Assembly (NCBI RefSeq): GCF_000758625.1
Contig: NZ_CP009283.1
Location: forward strand, 2,491,501 to 2,555,500
Length of the DNA stretch: 64,000 bases
Source of the DNA: Paenibacillus sp. FSL R7-0273
GTDB taxonomy: Bacteria > Bacillota > Bacilli > Paenibacillales > Paenibacillaceae
Reading direction: 5' to 3'
Shown one piece after another: positions 47,832-56,090 of the stretch (position 1 is its first letter; each line of letters starts with the position of its first letter). The translations under genes were made by a program, and so were the position numbers. The notes under the pieces were generated by a model that did no database searches, was not told the DNA's origin, and saw only the letters and a list, made by a program, of their open reading frames with translations.

Positions 47832-48494
47832 ATGAATTATGAACAAATAATAGCTGCAGCCGAAGGCTTTGCCAAGGAACAGCTGGGCCGGGACACCACC
47901 GGACATGACTGGTTTCACACTGACCGTGTACGGAATACAGCAGCACTGATCGCCGGAATGGAAGAGGCGGATGTCCTCATCTGTACAATTGCCGCACTGC
48001 TGCATGATGTAGCCGATGAGAAGCTGAATACTTCCAAGGAAGCCGGGTTAAGGAAGGTACAGCAATGGCTTAATGAGCATTTGGAGGATGCGGGGCAGAT
48101 CAGGCATATCATGCTCATTATAGAGACCATGTCCTTCAGCGGGGGCGGAGGGTCTCCCATGTCTACTCTGGAGGGGGAATGTGTACAGGATGCAGACCGG
48201 CTGGACGCCCTGGGGGCAATCGGGATTGCGCGGACAATGGTTTTCTCGGGGGCCAAGGGCCGTCCGGTATACGATCCGGAGGAGGCTCCGCGTGATGAAT
48301 CACTGCAGAAGGAATACCGCGATTATTCCAAGGGGACGGCGGTTAACCATTTTTATGAGAAGCTGCTGAAGCTGAAGGACCTGATGAATACCGCCTACGG
48401 GCGCAAGCTGGCTGAAGAGCGGCATGCTTTCATGCTGCTGTATCTGGAGCAATTTTATAAAGAATGGAATCAGGGCAGCCGGAAGCTGTTATAA
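47832..48494 (+). CDS. HD-domain phosphohydrolase (YpgQ-like)
   Basis: A 220-residue cytosolic metal-dependent phosphohydrolase. The HD ligands are His29/His33 region (GHDWFHTDRV), LLHDVADEK and the distal Asp in QDADRLDALGAIG. The arrangement and length match the YpgQ-like family; B. subtilis YpgQ hydrolyses dNTPs to dNMP and pyrophosphate, so a nucleotide clean-up role is likely but not proven. GAAAAGAGG precedes the ATG. dbpA follows 33 nt downstream and may be cotranscribed. Confidence 0.85.
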   Translation: MNYEQIIAAAEGFAKEQLGRDTTGHDWFHTDRVRNTAALIAGMEEADVLICTIAALLHDVADEKLNTSKEAGLRKVQQWLNEHLEDAGQIRHIMLIIETMSFSGGGGSPMSTLEGECVQDADRLDALGAIGIARTMVFSGAKGRPVYDPEEAPRDESLQKEYRDYSKGTAVNHFYEKLLKLKDLMNTAYGRKLAEERHAFMLLYLEQFYKEWNQGSRKLL

Positions 48495-48527
48495 TGGGAC
48501 AATGCTTAACACGGAAGGAACAACTAC

Positions 48528-49973
48528 ATGAGCGAGTTACAATTCAGAGATTATGATTTAAATGAAGAGATTATCAAGGCGCTGGACGTACTGGGCTATT
48601 CGAGCCCGACTGAGGTGCAGAGCAAGGTCATTCCTGTAGCCCTCGGCGGCCAGGATCTGATTGTCAAATCCCAGACCGGCAGCGGCAAAACCGCCTCGTT
48701 CGGCATTCCCGTCTGTGAGCTGGTGGACTGGGCCGAGAATAAGCCCCAGGTGCTGGTACTGACGCCGACACGTGAGCTCGCCGCACAGGTGAAAGAGGAT
48801 ATTACGAATATCGGCCGTTTCAAACGGATCAAGGCGGTAGCTTTGTTCGGCAAGCAGCCCTTTGCCCCACAGAAGCTTGAGCTGGCCCAAAAAACACATG
48901 TCGTCGTTGGTACGCCGGGACGCGTGTTCGACCATATCGAGCGCGGCACCCTGCCGCTGAACAAGATCAGAACGCTAGTCATTGACGAAGCGGATGAGAT
49001 GCTCAGCATGGGCTTTATCGAGCAGATTGAGAAGATTATCAAGCAACTGCCTAAGGAGCGGGTTACGATGCTGTTCTCGGCCACGCTGCCTGAGGCGATC
49101 AAGAACCTGTGCCGCAAATATATGACGTTGCCTGTGGATATTGAAATTGAAGCCAGCGGGATTACGACGGCGACGATTGAGCATGCGCTGATTGTGGTCA
49201 GACAGGCTGCCAAATTCGGGCTGCTGCTGGACCTGCTGACGGTGGAGAATCCGGACAGCTGTATTATTTTTTGCCGGACGCAGGAGCAGGTAAACGATCT
49301 GTTCCGGGGGATGGCTGACCAGGAGCTTCCTGCGGACAAGCTGCACGGCGGGATGATGCAGGATGAGCGGTTTGAGGTGATGAACGCGTTCAAGCGGGGC
49401 CAGTTCCGTTATCTAATTGCTACAGATGTAGCTGCCCGCGGCATTGACATCGAGAACATTACCCATGTGATCAACTACGATATCCCGATGGAAAAAGAGA
49501 GCTACGTGCACCGCACCGGCCGGACCGCCCGTGCAGGCAAAAGCGGCAAAGCAATTACGCTCGTTACCCCTAATGAGCATAAATGGGTGAAGGACATCGA
49601 GGGCTACATCGGGTTTGAACTCCCGCAGATGAAGGCCCCGTCGGAGGATGCCGTGGCCTATGCCAGGCCGGCCTTTGAACAGAAGCTGGGCAAACAGCAG
49701 GTCCGCAAGGCAGGCAAAACGGAAGTTATGAACCGGAACATTATGAAGCTCTATTTCAACGGCGGCAAGAAAAAGAAGCTGCGTGCGGTCGACTTTGTCG
49801 GCACGATTGCCAGGCTTGAGGGAATGACCGCCGATGATATCGGGATCATCACTATCCAGGATAATGTAACCTATGTGGATATTCTGAACGGTAAAGGCCC
49901 AATGGTACTGCAGGCAATGAAGGATACAACAATCAAGGGCAAGCTGCTTAAAGTGCATATTGCGAAAAAGTAA
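48528..49973 (+). CDS. dbpA: DEAD-box RNA helicase DbpA
   Basis: A 481-residue ATP-dependent RNA helicase. Visible motifs are QTGSGKT (I), PTRELAAQV (Ia), GTPGR (Ib), DEAD (II), SAT (III) and [10 protein letters not shown] (VI). The C-terminal about 75 residues ([22 protein letters not shown] region onward) form the DbpA RNA-recognition domain, which targets hairpin 92 of 23S rRNA in the family. It therefore acts in 50S assembly. Size equals B. subtilis DbpA/YxiN (about 479). GGAAGGA lies upstream and an 18-bp terminator follows. Confidence 0.93.
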   Translation: MSELQFRDYDLNEEIIKALDVLGYSSPTEVQSKVIPVALGGQDLIVKSQTGSGKTASFGIPVCELVDWAENKPQVLVLTPTRELAAQVKEDITNIGRFKRIKAVALFGKQPFAPQKLELAQKTHVVVGTPGRVFDHIERGTLPLNKIRTLVIDEADEMLSMGFIEQIEKIIKQLPKERVTMLFSATLPEAIKNLCRKYMTLPVDIEIEASGITTATIEHALIVVRQAAKFGLLLDLLTVENPDSCIIFCRTQEQVNDLFRGMADQELPADKLHGGMMQDERFEVMNAFKRGQFRYLIATDVAARGIDIENITHVINYDIPMEKESYVHRTGRTARAGKSGKAITLVTPNEHKWVKDIEGYIGFELPQMKAPSEDAVAYARPAFEQKLGKQQVRKAGKTEVMNRNIMKLYFNGGKKKKLRAVDFVGTIARLEGMTADDIGIITIQDNVTYVDILNGKGPMVLQAMKDTTIKGKLLKVHIAKK

Positions 49974-50040
49974 TACCGGAAAACGGGAGAAGGTTAAAGC
50001 GGCAGCTGCGGTGAAGCGCAGTTCAATGAGACCCTCCGGG

Positions 50041-50095
50041 AGCCCTGCTTCACTGCGGAAGATTTGATCCCGCAGTGAAGCAGGGCTTTTTGTTG
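50041..50095 (+). terminator. Strong terminator of dbpA
   Basis: AGCCCTGCTTCACTGCGG (50041-50058) pairs perfectly with CCGCAGTGAAGCAGGGCT, followed by five T. Confidence 0.93.
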
Positions 50096-50206
50096 TCGGA
50101 GCAGGCCGGGTGCAAGTAACGTGATATTTTGGGCTGCAAACATCTGCGGATTAGCGTACATTTCAACATAACTATCACAAGTATGCTGCTGAAGGGGATG
50201 GGGAAG

Positions 50207-51526
50207 ATGATAGACGTGAGAAGCCGGGAATTTGCGGTTCCCTTTTTGCAGAGCCTGATTCAGACGGATACCTGTAATCCGCCGGGGAATGAGCACCGCT
50301 TATCCCTGCTGCTGTATGATTTTTTGCAAACGGCCGGGGTTGACAGCACGGTCCGGGGGATCGGGCAGGGCCGAAGTAATCTTGAGGCTGTGTTTGCCGG
50401 CGCCGCCGGAGGCAGAAAGCTGATGTTCTGCGGACATTTGGATACGGTCAGCGCCTGGACTGCCGAAGCGGGGAAATACCCGCCGCATGGCGCTGTAATT
50501 GAAGGCGGCCGGATGTACGGCCGGGGCACCTCTGATATGAAGGGCGGGCTGGCAGCCATGCTGCTCGCTGCGGTGTCGCTGCAGCAGGAGGGGATCCGCC
50601 TGGGCGGTGACCTGATCTTTCTGGCGACAGCCGGTGAGGAGGTCGACAGCTGCGGGGCACGGCAGTATGCACAGGAGCATAACCTCGAGGAGCTGGACGG
50701 CCTGGTCATTGCCGAGCCGACAGGCAGCCGGGTCGCTATCGGCCATAAGGGAGCCTTATGGCTGCGGATTACGTTATTTGGCCGGAGCGCCCACGGCTCC
50801 ATGCCGCAGCTTGGGCTGAATGCGGTGGAGGGGATGATGGAAGTCATCGCACTGCTCCACCGGCATGCGCTGGAGTGGCAGGCCCATGATCCTGTGCTGG
50901 GGACAAGCAGCCTGTCGGTCAATACCATCTCCGGCGGTGTACAGACGAATGTCATAGCTGACCGTTGTACCATCGACGTGGACATCCGCACCGTTCCGCC
51001 GCTGCAGCATGCGGAGCTGCTGGCTGAGATAACAGCCAGGCTGGCCGATATTCAGCAGCTGAAGGCTGGCTTCCGCTATGAGGTGCAGGAGCTGTTGGAC
51101 CGCAGCGGAGTCTATACTCAGCCGGACGAGGAGCTGATCCGGACCGCACTTGAGCTTGCCGGCGAGCCGGGGAGGACGGCTGGACAAGGAGTTGAGGCGA
51201 TCGCTGCGGGTACCCGTTTGGCTGTTGATCATGAGGTTGGGGGAGTAGACGGGAACGTTGGCGCTACAACGGGCGGAGGTGTGGACGGGAATGTTATTGC
51301 TCCAACAGGACGGGGGACAGCTTCTCCAGCTGTGCAGGGCGTGTCCTATTACACGGATGCATCCGTGCTTCACAATCACGGCAAGCTGCCCGTGCTGATC
51401 TACGGTCCCGGTGACCCCGGGCTGGCCCATCAGCCGGATGAGTGGATCGATATTGAAGCGTATCTGGAATCGATCAGCTTTTACCGGGAGCTGGCGGTTC
51501 GTTTTCTTGGAGCAGCTGGGGAGTAG
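50207..51526 (+). CDS. M20-family metallopeptidase (ArgE/DapE/ACY1-like) with a repeated insert
   Basis: A 439-residue dizinc amidohydrolase that would remove acyl or amino-terminal groups from small substrates. Metal ligands are in FCGHLDTVSAW, GRGTSDMKGG, TAGEEVDSCG and AEPTGSR; the dimerisation (lid) domain is in the middle. The substrate cannot be named. Oddity: an insert of about 45 residues lies between ELAGEPGRTAG and QGVSYYTDASVL, and it contains two near-copies of GGVDGNV.A.TG. Its Gly/Val/Thr-rich make-up suggests a local duplication in a surface loop; the final metal-binding histidine segment after it is intact. ATG 50207 is chosen because AAGGGG (50192-50197) lies 9 nt upstream. 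Confidence 0.85.
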   Translation: MIDVRSREFAVPFLQSLIQTDTCNPPGNEHRLSLLLYDFLQTAGVDSTVRGIGQGRSNLEAVFAGAAGGRKLMFCGHLDTVSAWTAEAGKYPPHGAVIEGGRMYGRGTSDMKGGLAAMLLAAVSLQQEGIRLGGDLIFLATAGEEVDSCGARQYAQEHNLEELDGLVIAEPTGSRVAIGHKGALWLRITLFGRSAHGSMPQLGLNAVEGMMEVIALLHRHALEWQAHDPVLGTSSLSVNTISGGVQTNVIADRCTIDVDIRTVPPLQHAELLAEITARLADIQQLKAGFRYEVQELLDRSGVYTQPDEELIRTALELAGEPGRTAGQGVEAIAAGTRLAVDHEVGGVDGNVGATTGGGVDGNVIAPTGRGTASPAVQGVSYYTDASVLHNHGKLPVLIYGPGDPGLAHQPDEWIDIEAYLESISFYRELAVRFLGAAGE

Positions 51527-51539
51527 GATGCATCCTCAT

Positions 51540-51690
51540 TCCTCGAATTTGTTCATTCTAACGGACACAGAGGACGTTATTCTTCGAAAAATCTGGCTGC
51601 CGCAAACCTAACGGACCCAGATGCACTTATTTGCCGCAAAACGGAGCTTTTTTGCCGGAATAGCTCCAGATAAAGGCGCAGGTGTCCGTC
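51540..51690. repeat. Degenerate intergenic repeats (CTAACGGAC units), left of the insertion sequence
   Basis: Two direct units (CTAACGGACACAGAGGACGTT near 51558 and CTAACGGACCCAGATGCACTT near 51608) and one inverted unit (ATAAAGGCGCAGGTGTCCGT, 51670-51689) face each other. An inverted unit of the same family (ACTGGGGTCCGTTAG) lies to the right of the insertion sequence near 53487-53502, so the element appears to have entered or split such a cluster. Confidence 0.65.
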
Positions 51691-51728
51691 CCTCGTATTT
51701 AAGAGTTTCTCTCACAAATACTCACTCA

Positions 51729-52038
51729 TTCGCAGGATTTCAACGTACTGGAGTAACAGGGAGTGCGAGTTAATGGTGGGGGTTGAGCTGCCAGGAGCGC
51801 TAGGGGCATGCAGGAACAAAAGCAGCGTATGACGTGCTTTAATCCAAGGATATCCTGCATACTCCACTTGGCCCATGGAGGTTCACCCTCCCAGATCTCT
51901 ACGGGTCTATGCCCTCACATTCCTTCGTTACACCTGTCCATGGCGTGGAGACCGATAGCGTTTAGTTAACGGGTCAAGGCCCTTCCGGACACACACACTC
52001 GGTTCTCTTATACATGCAATGTTGTAGAATCCTGCGAA
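51729..52038 (-). ncRNA. Candidate guide (bridge/seek) RNA region of the insertion sequence
   Basis: The non-coding end downstream of the transposase is bounded by an 11-bp inverted repeat: TTCGCAGGATT (51729-51739) and AATCCTGCGAA (52028-52038). IS1111-group elements encode their guide RNA at this place. GTGTCCG in the left flank (51682-51688) occurs again, as its complement CGGACAC, at 51986-51992 on the plus strand. Fold and exact ends cannot be given from sight. Confidence 0.45.
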
Positions 52039-52062
52039 CAAGTCAATTCTCGTGGTTCCAAT

Positions 52063-53340
52063 TTATGCGGCAACTGGGGCTGCAGATGCACTTTGGTATG
52101 ATTCCCCTCGCTGGACCATACCGATCAGGATACGAGCCAGCTTGCCAATCAGTTTAAAAAGCGACGCCTGCTTCTTCATGCCCCGTTCCTGGTTGTGCGT
52201 ATGCCACCGCTTAAAATCCGGGTTTTGCCGCACCAGATTCAGCATTCCCCAGTAGAAGTGCTTGCGGAGCATGCTGTCCCCCCGCTTGGAGAGCTTGATT
52301 TGCCCTTTGAACTTACCGGAGGTACACTCAGCCAGATTCAAACCGGCTCGTCGTAACAATTGCCTGCCGTGCGCATACAGGCGCAGGTCGCCCGCTGAGG
52401 CTAGAATGGCTGCCAGCGTCATCGTGCCAAGACCCGGGATACTTCGTAATTGCTCAGCCAAAGGAATTTCTTGCAGGATCCGCCCGAGGGCCTCCTCTAT
52501 TTCACCGAGCATGACGGTTACCTGCTTGTAGGTTTGAATCAGGCGGTAGAGGTCTTGCCGTGCTTCTTCCGTTGCTCTCGTATCCCCAATACTGCGCGCT
52601 GCTGCTGCAAGTAACGCGCCTGCTTTCGCTCTGCCACTGACGCCGGAGGCCCGTTTCATCCCTTGCTTGCGCCAAAGTTTAATCACCTCATCCACACTCA
52701 GTCTCTTTAGATCACATGGCAAAGGACAAGCGTGGAGCGATGCTAGCGAACGAAGCACTGTCCAGTCCGGAAAGACTTGGCGGAATTCGGGGAAATAAAG
52801 GTCGATCCAGCGGACGATTCGATTGCCCAAGCTTATCGATTGCTTTACCCAGTACTCTCTGTCACTCATGAGTGTCTTTAGACGCTCAAAAGTGGCTTCC
52901 TGAGTCACATAGTCTGTGTAGTAGCCGCGACTGACCACGTCTGCAATGACAAGCGCATCCTTGGGGTCATTCTTGGATGGGCTATTGTCCCGGTTTTCCT
53001 TATTACGGTGGGTGGTCACCGGGTTCACCAACACCACCTCAATCCCTTGTTGAAGCAGCCAATTGGCAAGGTTAAACCAGTAATGCCCCGTAGGTTCAAG
53101 TCCAATAAGAAGGGATGTTAGCCGGTGCTTGCTCTGGGCTTCTTTTACCCAACGCAAAAGCTTCTCAAAGCCTTCTAGCGTATTGGGAAAAGACAGATGG
53201 CGGGGAGTAAGCGAACGCCCGCGAAAATCGGTCATCTGCGCGGCGTGCATATCCTTAGCAATGTCGATCCCAACCACTACATGCTGCACCGTAATTCGCT
53301 CAATACGTTGATTCGTTGTTTCGTTTCGGTTAAACTTCAT
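52063..53340 (-). CDS. IS110/IS1111-family transposase
   Basis: A 425-residue DEDD recombinase that moves the element with an RNA guide. The N-terminal RuvC-like domain shows VVGIDIAKD, LIGLEPTGHYW and KNDPKDALVIADV, giving the acidic residues of the family. The C-terminal Transposase_20 domain contains IPGLGTMTLAAILAS (helix-hairpin-helix) and the conserved serine region RAGLNLAECTSGKFKGQ. The frame is intact, so the element may be active. Upstream, AGGAGGCGC precedes the ATG. Related transposases use a downstream non-coding RNA to select target sites. Confidence 0.92.
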   Translation of the reverse strand: MKFNRNETTNQRIERITVQHVVVGIDIAKDMHAAQMTDFRGRSLTPRHLSFPNTLEGFEKLLRWVKEAQSKHRLTSLLIGLEPTGHYWFNLANWLLQQGIEVVLVNPVTTHRNKENRDNSPSKNDPKDALVIADVVSRGYYTDYVTQEATFERLKTLMSDREYWVKQSISLGNRIVRWIDLYFPEFRQVFPDWTVLRSLASLHACPLPCDLKRLSVDEVIKLWRKQGMKRASGVSGRAKAGALLAAAARSIGDTRATEEARQDLYRLIQTYKQVTVMLGEIEEALGRILQEIPLAEQLRSIPGLGTMTLAAILASAGDLRLYAHGRQLLRRAGLNLAECTSGKFKGQIKLSKRGDSMLRKHFYWGMLNLVRQNPDFKRWHTHNQERGMKKQASLFKLIGKLARILIGMVQRGESYQSASAAPVAA

Positions 53341-53504
53341 AGTAAGCGCCTCCTGATGAGTTTTTGGGCTTCCGACCCCTTATACTCTCATCATACGAGG
53401 CGCTCTTGTTTTTGTCTAAGCCAATAACTTAGCGAATACAGGAATGTTTAGAATAGAAAACGAAGCTATTTTGGTAGGATAAGGTCACTGGGGTCCGTTA
53501 GAAA

Positions 53505-53710
53505 TCCGAAAGTTGGAGCAGCAGGATCAGTAATAGCAGTAACAGCAGTAATAGGAATAATAGCAATGCCAGTGTTAGTGTTAGTAGAAAGTAGTTTTAG
53601 CAGAGCAAGCAGTATTATTAATATTGACAGTAGTATTAGCATAGTTAGCAGAAGTAGCAAACTTAGCAGTAACAGTGGTGTTAGAGCAATCATAAGCAGT
53701 AAACAAAAAA
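53505..53710. repeat. Degenerate AGC/AGT/AAT trinucleotide tract
   Basis: About 200 bases consist mostly of AGY, AAY and GTT triplets (for example AGTAATAGCAGTAACAGCAG). Read forward it would be Ser/Asn-rich, and read on the reverse strand Leu-rich, but no frame has a good ribosome site or a recognisable fold. It lies between the insertion sequence and the terminator of the ABC transporter gene. Confidence 0.6.
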
Positions 53711-53778
53711 GTGTAACACCGCCGATCCGGTCTCCGTATATGCCCTTTTATACCGGCACCGGAGGCTTCACGCCATAA

Positions 53779-53829
53779 CAAAACAACCTTCCGCCGGACG
53801 GCCAGCAGGCCGGGGAGCGGAAGGTTGTT
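53779..53829 (-). terminator. Terminator of the ABC exporter gene
   Basis: AACAACCTTCCGC pairs with GCGGAAGGTTGTT around a second GCC-rich stem. On the minus strand a T-rich tail follows (TTTTGTTA). Confidence 0.8.
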
Positions 53830-53860
53830 TCTGCTTGTTTATTTTGTTGTACGGTATACG

Positions 53861-55591
53861 TTACGCGTTATACTGCGCCTGATACAGGCGGCTGTAGGTG
53901 CCGCCGGCGTTCAGCAGCTCCTCGTGGCGGCCCTCCTCGGAGATGCCGTCCTCGTTCACGACGATAATCCGGTCGGCATTCTTGATGGTGGTCAGGCGGT
54001 GCGCGATAACCAGCGTAGTGCGGCCGACAGACAGCTCGGCCAGGGACTGCTGGATGGCTGCTTCGGTCTCGGTGTCGAGCGCGGAGGTAGCCTCATCCAG
54101 AATCAGAATCGGCGGGTTCTTCAGGAACATCCGGGCGATGGCCAGGCGCTGCTTTTGTCCGCCCGACAGCTTCACACCGCGTTCGCCGATGACGGTGTCC
54201 ATACCGTCCGGCAGGGAGTTAATCAGCTCCTCCAGATGGGCGCGTCTGGCGGCTGTCCAGATTTCCTCAATTGGCGCACCGAGCTTGCCGTAGGCGATAT
54301 TTTCACGGATCGTACCGGAGAACAGGAACACGTCCTGCTGCACAATTCCGATCTGCTTGCGCAGGGAGTGCAGCTTCATGTCACGGATATCGGTGCCGTC
54401 GACGGAGATGGCACCGCCGGTAACATCATAGAACCGGGGCAGCAGGCTGCAAATGGTTGTTTTACCTGCACCGGAAGGACCGACAAAGGCAATCGTCTCT
54501 CCGGCTTTTACCTTGAGGCTGATCTGATTCAGCACAGGGCGGTCAGCTTCATAGCCGAAGCTCACGTTCTCAAACACAATATCTCCGCGCAGGGAGCCAG
54601 CTTCAATGGCATTAGGCTTGTCAGCAATGTCCGGCTCAGTATCGATAATTTCCAGATAGCGCTTGAACCCGGCGATGCCCTTCGGATAGCTCTCAATAAC
54701 GGCGTTGATTTTTTCAATCGGCCGGAAGAAAATGTTCGACAGCAGAATGAAGGCAACGAATTCGCCGATCTCCAGCTCACCCTGGATAAAGAACCAGGCA
54801 CCGCAGATCATAACCACAATCGTAATCAGCCGGGTCATCATATAGCTGACCGAGGAGCTTTTGGCCATCAGCTTGTACGCCATCAGCTTGGTCCGGCGGA
54901 AATTCTGGTTGTCTTCAGCGAACAATACCTTCTCATGCTCTTCATTGGCAAAGGACTGCACCACGCGGATACCGCCGACATTGTCCTCAATCCGGGCGTT
55001 GAAGTTACCGACATTACCAAACAGATTGTGGTAGGTAGCGGTCATGTTCCGTCCGAAGTGAATGATGACCCAGGCCATAATCGGCACAATAATAAAGGTT
55101 ATAACAGCAAGCTGCAGGTTGAGGTCTGCCATCAGGATAAAAGCGCCGATCAGCGTCATTATCGCAATAAAGACATCCTCAGGACCATGGTGGGCGACCT
55201 CGCCGATATCATTAAGGTCATTGGTGATCCGTCCGATCAGGTGACCGGTTTTATTATTATCGAAGAAGCGGAACGACAGCTTCTGGATGTGGTCGAACAT
55301 TTTTTTGCGCATATTGGTTTCAATGTTGATTCCCAGCATATGCCCCCAGTAAGTAACCACATAGTTCATGACCGTGGTCAGCGCATAAATAGCCAGCAGG
55401 GCAATACAGGCAAGCAGAATCAGCGGCCAGTCCTTGCCAGGCAGCAGCTCATCAATAAATTTATTAACAGCTACCGGAAAAGCAAGCTCCAGCAGTCCCG
55501 CGCCTACCGCACAGGTGAAGTCGAGAATAAACAGCCCTTTATAAGGCCGGTAGTAGGAGAAAAAACGACGCAGCATCTCTTGTTCACTCAT
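53861..55591 (-). CDS. ABC exporter half-transporter (YwjA-like)
   Basis: A 576-residue fused transporter. Six membrane helices fill about 1-310 and the ATPase domain about 335-576. Walker A is GPSGAGKTT, the Q-loop lies in IGIVQQDVFLFSG, the signature is LSGGQKQRLAIAR, Walker B is ILILDEATSALD and the switch His is in VIAHRLTT. It should work as a homodimer exporting an unknown hydrophobic or peptide substrate. Size and motifs fit YwjA/MsbA-like proteins. A Fur-like operator overlaps its start region, so iron limitation may induce it. The ribosome site is weak. Downstream lies its own terminator. Confidence 0.9.
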   Translation of the reverse strand: MSEQEMLRRFFSYYRPYKGLFILDFTCAVGAGLLELAFPVAVNKFIDELLPGKDWPLILLACIALLAIYALTTVMNYVVTYWGHMLGINIETNMRKKMFDHIQKLSFRFFDNNKTGHLIGRITNDLNDIGEVAHHGPEDVFIAIMTLIGAFILMADLNLQLAVITFIIVPIMAWVIIHFGRNMTATYHNLFGNVGNFNARIEDNVGGIRVVQSFANEEHEKVLFAEDNQNFRRTKLMAYKLMAKSSSVSYMMTRLITIVVMICGAWFFIQGELEIGEFVAFILLSNIFFRPIEKINAVIESYPKGIAGFKRYLEIIDTEPDIADKPNAIEAGSLRGDIVFENVSFGYEADRPVLNQISLKVKAGETIAFVGPSGAGKTTICSLLPRFYDVTGGAISVDGTDIRDMKLHSLRKQIGIVQQDVFLFSGTIRENIAYGKLGAPIEEIWTAARRAHLEELINSLPDGMDTVIGERGVKLSGGQKQRLAIARMFLKNPPILILDEATSALDTETEAAIQQSLAELSVGRTTLVIAHRLTTIKNADRIIVVNEDGISEEGRHEELLNAGGTYSRLYQAQYNA

Positions 55592-55616
55592 TTCTGTAGG
55601 AATATGTATTGTTAGT

Positions 55617-55677
55617 TGAGAGTCATTCTCAACAACCTTATTCTTAGGATACTAAAGAGGGTTGCCCGATTTGTCAA
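55617..55677 (-). promoter_or_regulatory. SigA promoter with Fur-like operator for the ABC exporter
   Basis: On the minus strand TTGACA (55677-55672), a 17-bp spacer and TAGTAT (55654-55649). TGAGAATGACTCTCA (55631-55617) matches the Fur consensus TGATAATNATTATCA in 11 of the 14 specified positions and sits just after the expected transcription start. Confidence 0.65.
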
Positions 55678-55784
55678 CCATTGTCATGCGCATAGAGAGG
55701 CATTAATTCATGCCGCTATACCCAGTCCATGCCGGATGTTTCCTCATATTTTATGATTATTCAAAGGACAAAGGAGGAGATATC

Positions 55785-55886
55785 ATGAGCGAAAATATCG
55801 GCGGATACAGCCCGTTCACTTCGACTGGCGCCATTCTGGTATTGTTCATCCTGCTTGTTATCATTTCTAAATCCCTTTGGGTATAA
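55785..55886 (+). CDS. YjcZ-family sporulation peptide
   Basis: A 33-residue protein missed by length filters. It reads MSENIGGYSPFTSTGAILVL and continues as one hydrophobic helix ending in ISKSLWV, the exact layout of YjcZ-type peptides (Gly/Tyr-rich start, STGAILVLFILLVII core). AAGGAGGAG lies 5 nt before the ATG. CATATTTTA (55745-55753) resembles a SigE/SigK -10. Family members are made in sporulating cells and sit in spore membranes; the precise job is unknown. Confidence 0.85.
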   Translation: MSENIGGYSPFTSTGAILVLFILLVIISKSLWV

Positions 55887-55906
55887 TGATGGGCTAAGGT
55901 CAGCTG

Positions 55907-55936
55907 AACCCGCCGCTCCTCCGGGACGGCGGGTTT
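55907..55936 (+). terminator. Terminator of the YjcZ gene
   Basis: AACCCGCCG pairs with CGGCGGGTT, followed by a short T stretch. Confidence 0.75.
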
Positions 55937-56090
55937 GCTGTGCTACATAAACGTGAGGCGGTCCGGTAAAAACATAAGCAATTCCGGCGGGCAGAGGTTA
56001 TAATGTTACAATGTGTGTTAGATCATCCGGCTACATAGGCTGACAAGCTCCGGCTTTTCGGCTGCCGGCAATGCAACAAGGAGGAACATC

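Larger units (their letters stand above)
51691..53400 (-). mobile_element. IS110/IS1111-type insertion sequence
   Basis: The element carries one transposase (52063-53340, reverse) and a non-coding end of about 370 bp beyond its stop. Imperfect inverted ends can be read: CCTCGTATTTAAGAGT (51691-51706) and, on the other strand, CCTCGTATGATGAGAGT (53400-53384). Subterminal repeats like these are known for the IS1111 group, so true ends probably lie a few bases outside. No direct target duplication is obvious, as expected for this family. Confidence 0.7.

Noticed and set aside
48490..48495. TATAAT before dbpA
   Set aside because: No -35 at a proper distance; it overlaps the end of the HD gene.
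53566..53778. Ser-rich 70-codon gene in the simple-sequence tract
   Set aside because: No ribosome site, repeat-driven composition, and open frames of similar kind on both strands.
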